Assembly: GCF_043641665.1 (NCBI RefSeq)
Contig: NC_092189.1
Coordinates: 16,336,833 to 16,400,832 of the forward strand
Source of the DNA: Enoplosus armatus
Lineage: Eukaryota > Chordata > Actinopteri > Centrarchiformes > Enoplosidae
DNA: 64,000 nt
Reading direction: 5' to 3'
The translations under genes were made by a program, and so were the position numbers. This document shows, in pieces, positions 1 through 12,500 of this stretch. Below the pieces are notes generated by a model. That model saw only the letters and a program-made list of their open reading frames with translations. It had not been told where the DNA came from and made no database searches. The stretch's first letter is position 1; every line of letters begins with the position of its first letter.

Positions 1-1640
1 TGATTTATTTCTGACACAGACATGCATTGAAAAAGAGCAGGAGGAGGGCCTGCAGCCTTGCATTCCTTCAATACAAAATAGTTTGTCGCCTGTTCTTTTG
101 AGTGAGACACCCCCACCCCCCCACCCCCCTTCGACCAACCCCCAATCAGGCGCACTGATCTCTGTCGCTCCAGTGACCTCATTCTATCAAAAGGGCTTGC
201 AGCTGCTCTTGCCTCATTATGACCAACTATTCCTTTTCACTAACCTCTGGTGGAGGTTCAACATGGGATTAGATGACAGCCAACAACATGTGAAGTGAAG
301 TAACAGTGAAGAAACATTAAGGCCCTACTGTCTTGCTGTTTAGTCGCAATCAGAGGTTTGCCAAAAATGATAAAAAAATAATACAGTCAACTGATGGTAG
401 ATGGTACATTTTAGGGGCATTTGTGGGAGAAGTCCTTGTTTTTGTCTGTAGCTACAGTAAAATGGGCTGATTCAGTTTTATCTGTTATTAGATGTGGCTG
501 GAAAGTCCAATGGCACCATATGAGATTGTTTATTTCACTGACTGCGCCCTCAATTACAATATCTACAAACAATGATTTTCTCTCCCTGGTCCGCTGCACT
601 TTGCCAGATCCATTTTATTTCAGGCATGCAAATGAGACACTGACTTTGGGCACTTTTGGCTCACATCTCTTCTCTAATTTTCTTCCACTGAGAAGCAGGT
701 GAAATGGTCAAGACTTCAGAGTCGCGAGGTAGAGAAGTTCGGTCAAACATGAAAAAAAAGTTTTTACTTTGACAGTTATTCTTTGTAACTCAAACTTGCA
801 AATTCAAGTATCTTCAAAGAAAAGAGTTATTACTTTTTAGTCTTTATGCAGTTTCTTCAATCGCGTACTTTTACATTCTCTCAGGACGAGCCGCTAAACA
901 CATAATGGTTTGGTCCACAGATCCACACCTTTAAGCAAGACGATTATCATCACTGCTGGAGAGAAATGAAATCGCCCCAGAGCTGGGTTCACCTCGCCCT
1001 GCATGTGTCCTCACACCACATCTGCACAGCTCTCAGTCTGAGCCTGGCTGGAGATTTGAGATCCTTGGTGGACGCTGCCTTGCACTGCACTGTGGATGAC
1101 AGGTTCAGACTTTGCCACTGTTAAGGCTTTACTGCTGTCACAGTCATTTAAAAGCGGCAAGTTCTGTGAATGGGATATTAGCTCTGAGACTATAGTGTGA
1201 AACCAGAGAAAGTTTGTGGAAACTATGAAGACTCTCAGCGATGTGTTTTTCCTGGTCAAAAGGCAAAGCTATCCAAACAAGAGGAATGACCTTTTGTTAT
1301 AGCTTTATATTGTATTGTAGAGGTTAGTCTTTGTCACAATGAGGAGTGGGCTGGTCATTGCTATCAGTAGGAAGACTGATTACCCTCTTCATCTCCCCAC
1401 CACAACCACGTATCTAATAGGCCTGGCCAGTGGCCACTTCCCTTTGTGGTAGTCACAATGGAACTTTGATCGCCAGTGAAATGAGTGGCTCAAACAATGG
1501 TCTACATTCACTGAACACTGCGAGCCCTCAGTGAGATGGGGAGCAGCGGCTGCCACATTCCCCCAGCAAGCTTTAATTAGAAGTGATGCTAGACAGATCA
1601 TATCATAACCATTAGTGATGCCCTGATAAAACTGACCTGG
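1..1640. other. Unique non-coding DNA, no gene seen
   Basis: No reading frame here resembles a known protein; the longest frames are under 100 codons and start and end at random points. A short C-rich stretch (about 108-130) alternates C runs with single A residues. Several TG/CA-poor, AT-rich stretches follow. I see no tRNA, rRNA or repeat that I recognise. Confidence 0.6.
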
Positions 1641-1844
1641 GAGCTGCTCTGTAAAGCCTCTTTGTCAGAGAAGGGTCCGATGAGCCCCAGGAACCATCAG
1701 CCTGCCATCTCCAGCAGCAATCACTGCCTGACCTCAGCCACCTCTCTCAGCCCTTAATGCCCAGGAAGCTGGCTCGGGGGCTGTGGAACAGGGGCAGTTG
1801 ACCTCCCCCTCTCTAGAGGATAAAAACGCTGAAAGCAGGGACTA

Positions 1845-2010
1845 GAAATTAAAGACTGTGGCCTTTGAAAGCTTCTATTATTGTCAGCAGGAGCACGGCA
1901 ATGAATCTCACCGGCCCTCTCCATGGACATGCATTATCGGAGGGGTGATTATTTGACCCAAACTCTCGGCTCGCCAGTGATTTATTTTACCCTGGCACAG
2001 GTACGTTCCC
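1845..2010. promoter_or_regulatory. Candidate conserved non-coding element
   Basis: This block reads unlike the neutral AT-rich sequence around it: it mixes AT-rich homeodomain-type words (TTATTGTC, GTGATTATTTGACC, GTGATTTATTTTA) with GC-rich words and has no simple repeats. That texture is typical of vertebrate developmental enhancers, but conservation is only inferred. It has no open frame worth calling. It could equally be ordinary unique sequence. Confidence 0.22.
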
Positions 2011-3425
2011 TGACCTCTAAGCCCTTTTTGGAGGGAAGCATATTGACAGGAAACACTGGATCATAAGTGGTACAAATGAGTCATGTTTCACCATTTTTAA
2101 TCCATTTTTGAGTCCATCTCAAATAAGTTTTCCTGTCTCTGTGGAATGAAGCCTTTTACAGGAATATACAGGGGACTAAAAAGATTGGATCAGGTGTTCC
2201 ACTGCTACAATAATTCAGAAAGATGGATTACGGTCCAAAGTGAGACCAAAATGTGCTGTGAAAAGCTAAAACCAAAGGAGCATGTCACTTCAAATGTCAG
2301 TTCTCATGGTTACTGAGGTATGCTCGCAGACAAGGGAGTAGTTTTCTAAAATATGCAACATCTTCAAAAACCTTTGAAGGAGTGAGAGGTCTTTGTTTTC
2401 TGAAGTGTTTCTAGCTGTTATTCTGTTTCGTGTGATCTTTTGACAATAAACTTAGGTGTAGTTTGAAGACTTCTTGACAAAATATGAACTGAGCCAAAGT
2501 GTTTTTCTTTGCATCCATGTGACTCATACTGTAACTCAATTTAACCTGCTTTATTGATCATCTACAATGCATGTGATGACATATTGATTTGAACCTTTTT
2601 GTTTTTCTGCTACTACATAACATAATGTTTTTAAGCAAGCTGTACAGTTTACACGGTTCACTGCTCGTTTCTGGGCCCTCTGTTTTCGTACGGAGTGCCG
2701 GGGGAAATAATGTTTCCAGTATGTGCAGGTGAAGAAGAATGCAACTGTGAAAATAAGCCTGCAAAGCTCAATACTCTGCCAGCGCTGAGCTAATGGTGAA
2801 TGAAGATGAGCACTTTGGAGCCTTCTCACACCAGTTTTTGCAGTGTCGTCTCTAGTTGGCCCTCATCAGCAGTCGTTCGGCCGATTCAACATGTTGAATA
2901 AACTGTCAGTGGAGGCAGTCAATGAGAGAGACCTGTCTGACTGGCTGTTCAGCCAAGTAAACCGGTGCTTTCACCCATTCAGTGCCTTTTCTCCTTATGT
3001 TTGCCTCTGCCTTTTCTTTTCTTCCTCTACAAGCAAAAGACCACTGGCTTACGACAATGCCAGTTGTGACCATTAAACTGACAATTTAGTTGACTATGGT
3101 TTCTTGAGCATACATGGAAACAGATTAAACATGTTCAAAGTAGAGTGGTAATTTGTTTAGTTTGAGACTCCTGAGCTGCTACAGCATTTTGTGTGCTCAT
3201 ATTAGTTGTCAGCTGGTGTCAATGACATCTTCTACTGAAGAACTGAGTCGACCATGAGACAAAGGAAAGTCTGCCTCTGTCTCTCAGTGACACAAAAAAT
3301 GTCATAAAACATCAGGTAAAACAAAATTATTGTTTTCTCTCCTGTGACCTTGCCTACCTGTTAAAAAAGATACTTCAACACTGAAGATGTTTCAATCCTG
3401 CCGATGTTCTACTGACAATTACAGT
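2011..3425. other. Unique non-coding DNA, no gene seen
   Basis: Mostly AT-rich single-copy sequence. Open frames on both strands are short and mutually overlapping, with no protein signature. No microsatellite longer than about 15 bases and no recognisable transposon is visible before the LINE tail that begins near 3426. Confidence 0.6.
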
Positions 3426-3731
3426 GTTGAGATTCAGAATCAGAATCAGATCAGATTCAGAAACTATTTATTGCCAAGTAACATACATTACAAGGCATTT
3501 GCTGTGGTCTGAAGGTGCTATTGTTTTGATAACAAATAAGTAGAATATAAAAGCTAAAATAAGAATAAGAATAAAAATAAAAATAAGATAAGATAAATAA
3601 CAACAGTGCAGTGACCAGAATAAAGTAAAGTGTCCAGGTAAAGTGTCCAGTAGGGGGTGGGTGCGTTAATGTAACGCAGGGGGGACAGGGGTGACGTACG
3701 TTAATATAATGTATAAGTAGTGTTTGTGTTC

Positions 3732-3750
3732 GGGGGGGGGGGGGGGGGGG
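3732..3750 (+). repeat. Poly-G tract, 19 G
   Basis: An uninterrupted run of 19 G lies inside the LINE. On the element's coding strand it is a C19 run immediately after the TGA stop (3751-3753). A tract of the same length occurs at 26025-26043. Such runs can form quadruplexes and are hard to sequence, so the exact length may be an assembly estimate. Confidence 0.9.
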
Positions 3751-4812
3751 TCAATGTAAGTTCGTCAGGTTGACTGCAGAGGGGAAGGGGAGGGGGTCGA
3801 ACAGATGGTGTCCGGGGTGGGAGGGGTCAGCAGCGATCTTCCCTGCTCTCCTCAGGGTCCTGGAGGAGTACAGGTCCTGAAGAGATGGGAGGTTGCAGCC
3901 GATCACCCTCTCTGCAGAGCGGATGATACGCTGCAGTCTGCGTCTGTCCTTGGTGGAGGCAGCAGCGTACCAGACGGTGATGGAGGAGGTGAGGATGGAC
4001 TCTATGATGGCAGTGTAGAAGTGAACCAGCGTTGTTTGTGGCAGGTTAAACTTCCTCAGCTGCCTCAGGAAGTACATCCTCTGTTGGGCTTTCTTGATGA
4101 GGGAGCTGATGTTCAGCCACCGGAGGTCCTGGCTGATGATGGAGCCCAGGAAACGGAAGGACTCCACAGTGTCCACTGGAGAGTCACACAGGGTGATGGG
4201 GGCGGGTGGGGCTGCGCTCTTCCTGAAGTCTACAACCATCTCCACTGTCTTTGAAGCGTTAAGCTCCAGGTTGTTGTTGCTGCACCAGGTCACCAGATGG
4301 TCAATCTCCCACCTGTAGGCAGACTCATCCTCACCAGAGATGAGTCCGATGAGGGTGGTGTCGTCTGCGAACTTCAGGAGCTTGACGGACTGGTGACTGG
4401 AGGTGCAGCTGTTGGTGTACAGGGAGAAGAGTAGAGGAGAAAGAACACAGCCTTGAGGGGAGCCGGTGCTGATCGTCCGCGAGTCTGAGACGTGCTTCCC
4501 CAGCTTCACGTGCTACTTCCTGTCAGACAGGAAATCTGTGATCCACCTGTAGGTGGGGTCAGGCACGTTCAGCTGGGAGAGCTTGTCCTGAAGAAGAGCC
4601 GGGACGATCGTGTTGAAGGCAGAGCTGAAGTCCACAAACAGGATCCTGGCATAGGATCCTGCGGAGTCCAGGTGCTGGAGGATGAAGTGTAGAGCCAGGT
4701 TGACGGCGTCGTCTACAGACCTGTTGGCTCTGTAGGCGAACTGCAGGGGGTCCAGCAGAGGGTCGGTGATGGATTTGAGGTGGGACAGGACCAGGCGTTC
4801 AAATGATTTCAT
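3751..4812 (-). pseudogene. Reverse transcriptase of the LINE, 5'-truncated with one in-frame stop
   Basis: This frame encodes the C-terminal part of a non-LTR reverse transcriptase, the enzyme that copies element RNA into DNA at a nicked target. The upstream piece (99 residues, 4812-4513) has FAYRANRSVDDAV at residues 25-37 and the motif-A segment VDFSSAF at 60-66, with the catalytic Asp at 61. The downstream piece (from 4509, first codon GTG, not a true start) has TGSPQGCVLSPLLF near residues 15-28 and the catalytic FADD at 47-50, then thumb-like sequence and a terminal HFYTAIIESILTSSITVWY-type region. The two pieces share one frame; only a TAG (4513-4515, CTA on the plus strand) splits them. 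It is therefore a near-intact domain with an amber stop, not a frameshifted ruin. It cannot make a functional protein because of the stop and the missing endonuclease. Family placement among CR1, L2 and Rex1 is not settled. Confidence 0.93.
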
Positions 4813-4815
4813 TTC

Positions 4816-7800
4816 AATACCCCTGCATATACCCGGTTACCTATTGTGATCCACTATGTGGCTAAAATAAAAAGACATTTGTAGAAAAGGCATGAGGAGC
4901 TTAAAGAAAGATATACTGTATTTTCCTGCTGGCAGAGTAAACAAAGTGATTTAAACTGCAGAAAGATAAAAGGCTGGCAGCTGGAATGTAAAAACTACTT
5001 GTTTTGTCCTGCATGTCACCTAATTAATTTCCCTGTGATGTCCCATTGTGACAGAACAAGGCTGTTTTTTTCTGAGCTGCAGTAGAAAACAAAAATGAAT
5101 AACATCTGATCCAAAAAAATATTATATAATATTATTAACTATTCTAAATTATTCATTATTGTTCTAACACGAAATGTTGCTTTGAGAGAGTGATATTGGC
5201 CTGTTGTGATTCAGCTGTATTCCTATGAACAACAGAAGCAATGGAGATGTATGCTAAACTATCTTACCACAGCATTTCAGTTAACTCTGAAGGAATATAT
5301 TGAAGGAATGTCAACATATTACACAGTATTTAGGCTTACAATAACACCTATAAAAGATGATGATAACCATGTTATTGTCAATCAGCTGTGTTCTTGCCCT
5401 CTGCCTCAGTCTTTGTGTATTCAGCACTCCAACCCTGTGTCCTTGAGGTTTTGCCAAATATGTTGTTGTGGCAAACACAATAATTGTCTATTTTTTTTTC
5501 CAATAAAGGAACTGGTACTTCCTTGTACCACACGTAAGTTACAGGTGGAGGTGGGTGTCTGCGACAAAAGATAAAATAGTTGTCGCTGTGAAGTTGTAAA
5601 ATCCTGTCAGTGAGTATTACAAACAGCTGTGCAGTGTTTTGGCAAAGCCTTCAAAGTCATACTCTGTAACTCAAACTGGACGTCCTGCAGTATTCTTCTC
5701 ATGTCTCACTGGTACCTTAAACAGCAAGCTCCCACCAGCGCAGCCCTCTGTGCTGTTTTAACGCAGGGCTGCATTTGGTTAAGGTTATAGGGAACGACCA
5801 TGGTTTTGGATAATGTTAAGTAGCCACTTCCTTTCACTTTTTACTTTTATAGTGTTAAACCAAGACCCTAACTTTATGCTTTGAGTGCTTAGACATAACC
5901 ATGAAAAATGTCTATCATGCTTTAGTTGCTATAATTGTATTGCAAGTATTGTAGGGAAAACAACAGAACGTTTTGCAAATACGCTCAGTATCAACATGTT
6001 GCCATTTGGCAGATCCATTAAAAACATTTACCAATTATGTGGATAAAAAACTTAATTCTGGCAGCAAGTTTCTTTCAAAACATACTTTCTGTTGAAAATT
6101 AGTAGTATATGAATGTAATTTCTAGAAGACAGCTTGAGAGTTCATTAAACCTTCAGTTTAAAATTTAAAAGGTTTAACCTAGTTAAACTCTCCACTTTAT
6201 TCGAGTGGTGCTGAGTTTATTCTGAAGCCCATTCCTCATAACAAGATGGTTGTTTGATCTCACTGCCAATGCAAACCTGATCAAATGTTTCTTCCCTCTA
6301 GCAAGTAGCCAATCAAATGGTCAAAAGGTGGAGATGCATCTTTTCAGTATGCATAGATACATAGACTTACAGTGTGCATACATAGTGTACATATATAGGA
6401 ATCAAATTATCAATCTAATTAAGAACACTATATGCAAATAACACTTATATGTAAAGTATCTACATATTTACATATGTATAATGTGCTCACAAGATTGCTG
6501 TAAATAAATGCTATTGTGCTCCTTATAAGAGGCAGTGACAAAAAAAAGGGTTGAATGGATTTCACTATTCTGCAGAGAAGAATGAGAGATTACTTAAAGA
6601 GCCGAAATTGGAACGGTGTGCAGAGTGCGCGCTAGCTATTGTTCTCTATGTTATTTAAATCTCTGAACAAAAGTGAATGGATCGCCTGGAGCTTTGACTA
6701 CAGGTGTGTGTAGCCTCTAGTGCAGCTGGTGGAAGAAATTGGATATGGTTTTTGTTGAGCCCAAGTTGTAGAAATTGTTCGAGACAGATTTCTCTACAAC
6801 ACAGAGGGAGAACATGAAATAGTGTCTGGAATAAAACGCTAGAATACAAAGAGTGCGCTCTGGCCACGGTGGCGAGTAGCTGCATCATCACAAATACATC
6901 TTCACAGATTTCTTGTGGGTGGTTTATGTAATTTGTTACTCGACACCGGGATAGTCAGCACAGCAGTGTATATATCTCCATGCTGTGAGTATTGTATCGG
7001 TAAAATCCTCTAGTTCAGCATACAATAGCTGAAGATTTATCAACGCTTGCGGCCACGCTTTTGATTTACCACGCCTACAAGACATCTTCATGTGGATTTT
7101 GTCCTGATCATATTCTTGTTGTCAAATGCCGTTCTTAATGTTCCCAAATGGTTTCATTTAAATGTGCTGGCTTCAGTGCTGGTGATTGAATTCAAATTGC
7201 TGTGTAAAAGTGCTTTTTTTTTTGCCTCTTTGGAAAGTCGTATTCTGACTCACCTAGTGAACGCAGCTCAGTCTAGCAAAGTAATGCTTTTAGAAGTCAC
7301 AGAAAACCCCGGAGAGTAAGTGTCTTTGTTTAATGTGACCTCATGAAGTATAAGTAGCCTGGTGTGAGGTTTTCCCCCTGAAATGCTTCAACAAAGGAAG
7401 GCATGGGTGATACCATCAACAATGCAGGAGAGGGAGAGAGGGTAAAACATACCGTGGATCCACAGAGAGAAACTGTGTGTTCAAAACTTCCCTCCCCCCT
7501 CGTCTCTGATGATTCTTTTGGCCTCTCTCCCTGACTCACTTGGGAGCTTATTCTCATATTCAACAGGATGGCTTCTAATGAACCTGCACCTCAATTTCCA
7601 AAGCAAACTAGCATTTTTATGGAACAGTGTGCCACCATTACGATTAGGTCCTTAAGGGATTTAGTGGAGTCTGTATTACAGCTTCAGTGGTGCAGTTCAT
7701 CAAGTCCCTAGATCAGCACAGTATAGCAGGCTATTGCAATGGAAGAAGGAAGGTTATTGGTAACAGCAATGAGAATGGACCTATAGTTTTTTATTGTTAA

Positions 7801-9370
7801 TGATCTTTCTTCAGTTACAGACCCATAGTTAGGCAAAAGTATGAAAACTACTAACACCACTAACACTATCACTTAGCTGCAATGTTGTTTTTTATACACA
7901 ATTAGGCAACATGGACACAGATTTGTAACGTCTACACACACAAGCTCTGACATCCTCTCTCAGAGACAGATTTGCCGCCTTTAGCAGGACAGGGAAAGGC
8001 TACTAAATGTTTTTTCAGTGCATTTGGAGACAGTTATTGAGGCAACAAGAGACGAGAATTGTTCTTGCTCCCTCATATCACCAAAATGTTGCACTCCATT
8101 CAGACAAAAGCTTTTTCAGTTTGTAGAGCAACAATCTGTCAGTCAACATGACATCACAGATTACAGTCTCAGGCCTCAAGAACAAGCAACAAAAAGATAA
8201 TCAAACCTGCTGTGTCAACAAGGGAAAAACATACTTGTTTTAGCCACAAAACACTGAATGAGTGCATGAATATATACAGGTATATATATCTTCATAATTC
8301 TCCAACAATATTTTCTCCCAACTAGTGTATGAAGATTAGTAGGAACTCTTTATCTATTACATACAGCACGTCAGTGGATATTGCTAAGCAATGGAAAGAC
8401 AGGGCCCCTGCTACTGCATGACGTTACCACAGAAATATGATTATTCTAATGATTATAAATCAAGCAGAGACCAGTGTCCTTGTGCTGCAGTCATTTGCGA
8501 TAAAAAAACAAAGACTAGGGAAACGAATATCTGATCACCCCTAGGGTTTTTATTTTCCTCTTGTAGCGCCTTAAAAAGATCATGGGAAAAGAGCTAATGG
8601 TGTGACAAAACAATTTGTGTGATGCCAATACTTTCAGTAAATCAAGACGTGTTATTATGATTGCAGTACCAATGCTTTAAATGTATGCTCTCTTACAATG
8701 TGGAAAACAAGGGTGACTCAATGATTAATTCAATGTTAGGACTGAGCACACTGGCTTATAAATAACTATCAGTGCACATTTGTGTTTACCACTGTCCTCA
8801 CAAAGTGAGTAAAGATTACAGTCAAAATTTAAATTTTCTATTTTTATTTTTTTACATTTTTGTTGTAAGCAAACACACAATGAGAACCTGGTTGGGCAGT
8901 GTCATCTGGCTACCCATCATTTTACCATGGTTGCATGGTTCACTGAGGTCAACAGAGCAAAGCTTGTGACCTTGAAAATACTATTGAGTGGAAAAAAAAA
9001 AAATCATCATTACAGTTATAAAAATCAGACGCTGGTCCTGCTGCAGCACCACAGCCTTTCGCCCGGAAACAAAGAGTGTTACTGGACTGATGCAGGCATT
9101 CATTAAAATTGGTATTTGTCATGATTAATGATACTTCCAATTTGCAGGGAAAAGTACAGGCTCTGTTGAGGCTTGGGGAGGAAAATTGGACTGCATTGGG
9201 TAAAGGGGTGGGTGGTCCTCACTCCTCTCTGTGGAAAGCCACTTGCTCTGTCATGTTGCGTTGTGCTGCAATGCCTCTCAGGAACCAACTCTCTGGAACA
9301 CAATGACTTGATTTCCTTCGACGAGTAGTGTCTTAATTTTTTTCTTCTTCTTTCTCTTTTTTTGGGCGGG
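4816..9370. other. Unique non-coding DNA, no gene seen
   Basis: Long AT-rich single-copy stretch. The largest frame (5206-5574 plus, 122 codons) has no domain, no biased codon use and no relatives that I recognise. A 9-base inverted repeat TTAAACCTT / AAGGTTTAA at 6145-6153 and 6169-6177 encloses a 15-base loop. The region 5760-5900 has phrases such as GGTTAAGGTTATAGGG and AAACCAAGACCCTAACTTT that also occur in teleost interspersed repeats; I could not define a unit. No RNA gene was seen. Confidence 0.55.
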
Positions 9371-9374
9371 GGGG

Positions 9375-9525
9375 CTGATCATTATTTCCTCATTTTGCAT
9401 TCGTTTCATCAGAGATAATTCATCTCTGCCTGCTTTAATGAAGTGATAATTCCATGATAATTAACGTAATCCTGCACCAAAGCAAATTTGCCTAATGACT
9501 GTTGTTTTGATAGTCAGAGTTGGTG
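9375..9525. promoter_or_regulatory. Candidate conserved non-coding element (homeodomain-rich)
   Basis: An AT-rich but non-repetitive block packed with homeodomain-type cores: GATCATTATTTCC, GATAATTC, GTGATAATTCC, CATGATAATTAACG, CCTAATGACTG. The density of TAAT/ATTA words in complex sequence suggests an enhancer of a developmental gene. This is inference from texture; conservation was not tested. Confidence 0.25.
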
Positions 9526-12500
9526 CATGGGAGAATGTCCACACTGGGAGGAATTGAGGCTCTGTGCCAGGCAGTGGAAATAGGAGGAAGCAGAGTCAGG
9601 AGCCAAAGGACGGAGAAGAGTACCACAGAATTTTACTTTGTGACCTTAACTTTCTGCCGTGGGTTGAAGGAACCCTAGCACTTTTCATTCAGCAGTTCAA
9701 ATAATAGGGTGCTAATAGGTCAGCTCAGTGAAAGAAAGCCTATTTGGTCTGCCCTCTTATGTCTGACTACAAATATGACTGCCTGGAGATGATGAGCCAG
9801 GTGAGGGAGGGCTTGGGTCGAGGTATTGTCCCTGACATTTCATTTGTTCAGGGGTACTAACTTTGACATTTCATTTGTTTGATATTTGTTTGACTCACAC
9901 ACCAGCAAAGTTTTACATTTTCAAATCCTGCATGGAACATCCACAAATACTCTACAGTCAAAATTAATAGATTAGCATCGGATAAGGTGTTAACAATTGA
10001 TCAAGGCATAAAGATGTGCATGCATGACCCCATATACAGACCAGATTTTTCAGAGCTAGTAATGGCAGCCAGTATAGAACTTATAAGTCTGATCACTCTG
10101 CTGATAAGTATTGGAAGCGTTTTTCACATGAACATAATGATGCACGAGCAGCATGAGAAACTTTCTTAACTATAGCTTATGTTTTCTCCTGTCAAAAATG
10201 ACATATATGTTAATTACCTTCACAGTGTAGTTTGTCCAACACTTGTCCTATTTGCCAGCGTTTATTTATAGAGAGAGAGAAAAAGACAGACCTAACTATA
10301 GGATCACACTCTAACTCTAAATATGTTTCAAATATACCTGGCTCTTGAACCTGGCTCTTCACATCTCTTCACATAAATGGACAACAATGGAGTTTGAGTG
10401 TATAACTCATACATATTTGCACTTGGCATGAACCAAGAATATAAAACTGGATTCATGTAGGTTTATTCAACATCTTGACTTGCATTTTAAAAAAGACCTA
10501 ATAACCTTTTCTCCTCGTGCATATTGGTAAAGAGGAATCACATTTTCTCTATATTGTACTATTGAGGTGCACCTTGTGATGTAACTTAACCTGGGAGTTT
10601 TCACATGTGGGTAGCATATATTATTATTTTCTTGATAACTTGAATTTCAGGTAAGTCGATTTGTTTCTTCTGCTTTTCTCTTACCTTCTTTATTATATAA
10701 GGAGGCACATACTAGATGAACCGAGGATTCATAATGATAATGTATACACCTCATTAAAATGTTAACAGATGAGGACCTAGCATGTGTGAGTTCAATTTGA
10801 CGCTGCCATAAGGAGAATATTGCAAAATCAAGCATTCAGAGACATTGACAGAAAATGGAACCGCTAGCAAATGAAACAGATTTTATTTCCGTCAAATAAC
10901 AACAAAGCAAAAGCACACGGACAGGCCTGGATTAATGACCTTAAAGTGAAAGTGGACCTGCAACATCCAGCTGGCTTGATCTATCCACTGGCTCAACCCT
11001 GGATGTGGGGAAGACTGGCAGCCAACAAATCACCACCATGTCCATGTGTTTTACATGATTAAGCATATGGAGGGAGCATTAAATCACCCTTACCTTGCTT
11101 GACAAACTGACAGCTGTGAGACCTCCTTCACTTCTCTCTGCACGTATTGACAGGAAGTGTTTCCATTCAAGGAATTAAGATGAATTGTCTAAAACAAAAA
11201 CATGACCATTAGCCATGATCACAATGAATTAACTGGATCTTTTAGTGAAGTCTCAGGCCTCTTAGTGCTGAGTTGATCAGCTGTATATTCTCTGTGCAAT
11301 AAGGTTTGACTTGGTAGTCAACATTATCAAATGAATTATTAGCATATATACAGCTTTTAGCATTATACAAGCCATGCATCATTATAAAATGCTTTTTATT
11401 ATTGTTTTCTCATGATCATAAATTGATTTAGCTTTATACTTACAGTATAGCAGCTGCTCATTTCAGTTAAGAGATGAATGGCTTACAGGTGAGCTCTTTC
11501 ACATTGTGCACATTCTGTGAAGACATTTGTAGAAGTCCTGTGCCGTCCATCATACTGACACATGTTGATACACTTATTCTGATGAGACATTCTCTGTTTC
11601 TATATGAGGTGACTATTTCTGCTTTATTTTCAGTTAATTTACACAGTGGCATGCGCATACAGACAGCAGCAGATGGCAGCTGAAGAGTAAGCATAGAAAT
11701 GTTAAAGCAATTGGCCCTCGATGGAGTGTAGTGAGGAGCTGCATGAACTGGCAACCAAGGCACAAGCCACCGTAGTGAAGCAGTTGATGAGATTTGGGTC
11801 AAAATTGATTATGGTGATAGATAAATCGGAAAAATGGGCCCAGATCAGAGATAGCTATGTTTTATATTTAAGATGAAAACTTAACAAACAACAGATTTGA
11901 CTTTAGAAATGTTTAAAGTGGTTATCAAGCGTGATGCATAAATGAGCCTAAGTAAAGACTGACAGATGCAAATGTCCTCCACAGAAGCACAGCAACACAT
12001 GTTGTGAGATTTATTTATTTTTATCTATTGTTTAATTTTGTTTGAGTACAAGTGTTCACCAAAAATGTCCTATCTAAAGGAGACAACAAATCCATGGTCC
12101 ATCAAATGCCCTTTGAAAATTTACCTGACTCTATTTTGCTAAAACCAGACAACAGATGAAAGCCGTGACAATCATCACAACACCCAAACAACAATGTGTA
12201 CACTGTACTTTGGCTGAGGTATGATATTTGTGAGCAATTGTCCCTCTAAAGACTTAAAGATTATTTTCAAGAAAGTGTAGCAATTAGGCTGTTATGTTAT
12301 TACCTACGCACCATGGAGCTCACAAATGGCATTCTGCTCATTGTTGCTCTCTGGTCAGTAGTCCTTCAAGTCCTTCAAATGTTCTGAAGACACCCCTTGA
12401 GGAAAAAGATGGAGTAGAATTACAGCGTGATGTCTGAGGCAAACAAAATTGATATGTTATTGATGAGATGATTATTTTGCTCAGCACAAACTGCAATTGC

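Larger units (their letters stand above)
3426..4815 (-). mobile_element. 5'-truncated CR1/L2/Rex1-type non-LTR retrotransposon (LINE)
   Basis: A partial LINE lies on the minus strand. Its 3' end, at the left, carries repeated GATTCAGAATCAGAATC units (3430-3462) next to a TTTATTGCCAAGTA stretch; this tail is one I know from many teleost LINE copies. Then come an A-rich 3' untranslated region with AATAA repeats (about 3550-3600), a 13-base tandem duplication (near 3626-3650), and a run of 19 G (3732-3750) directly beside the stop codon. Upstream is the second half of a reverse transcriptase frame. The element breaks off near 4813, within the reverse transcriptase domain, so the endonuclease domain and any first open frame are missing. 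This is the usual result of incomplete target-primed reverse transcription. No clear target-site duplication is visible. A decayed relative lies at 23098-23800 on the same strand. Confidence 0.93.

Noticed and set aside
3805..4254. 149-codon plus-strand frame
   Set aside because: Antisense shadow of the LINE reverse transcriptase.
5206..5574. 122-codon plus-strand open frame
   Set aside because: No domain, no splice signals that make sense, ordinary composition; chance frame.
11467..11802. 111-codon minus-strand frame with an overlapping plus-strand frame
   Set aside because: Frames on both strands with no known signature; chance.
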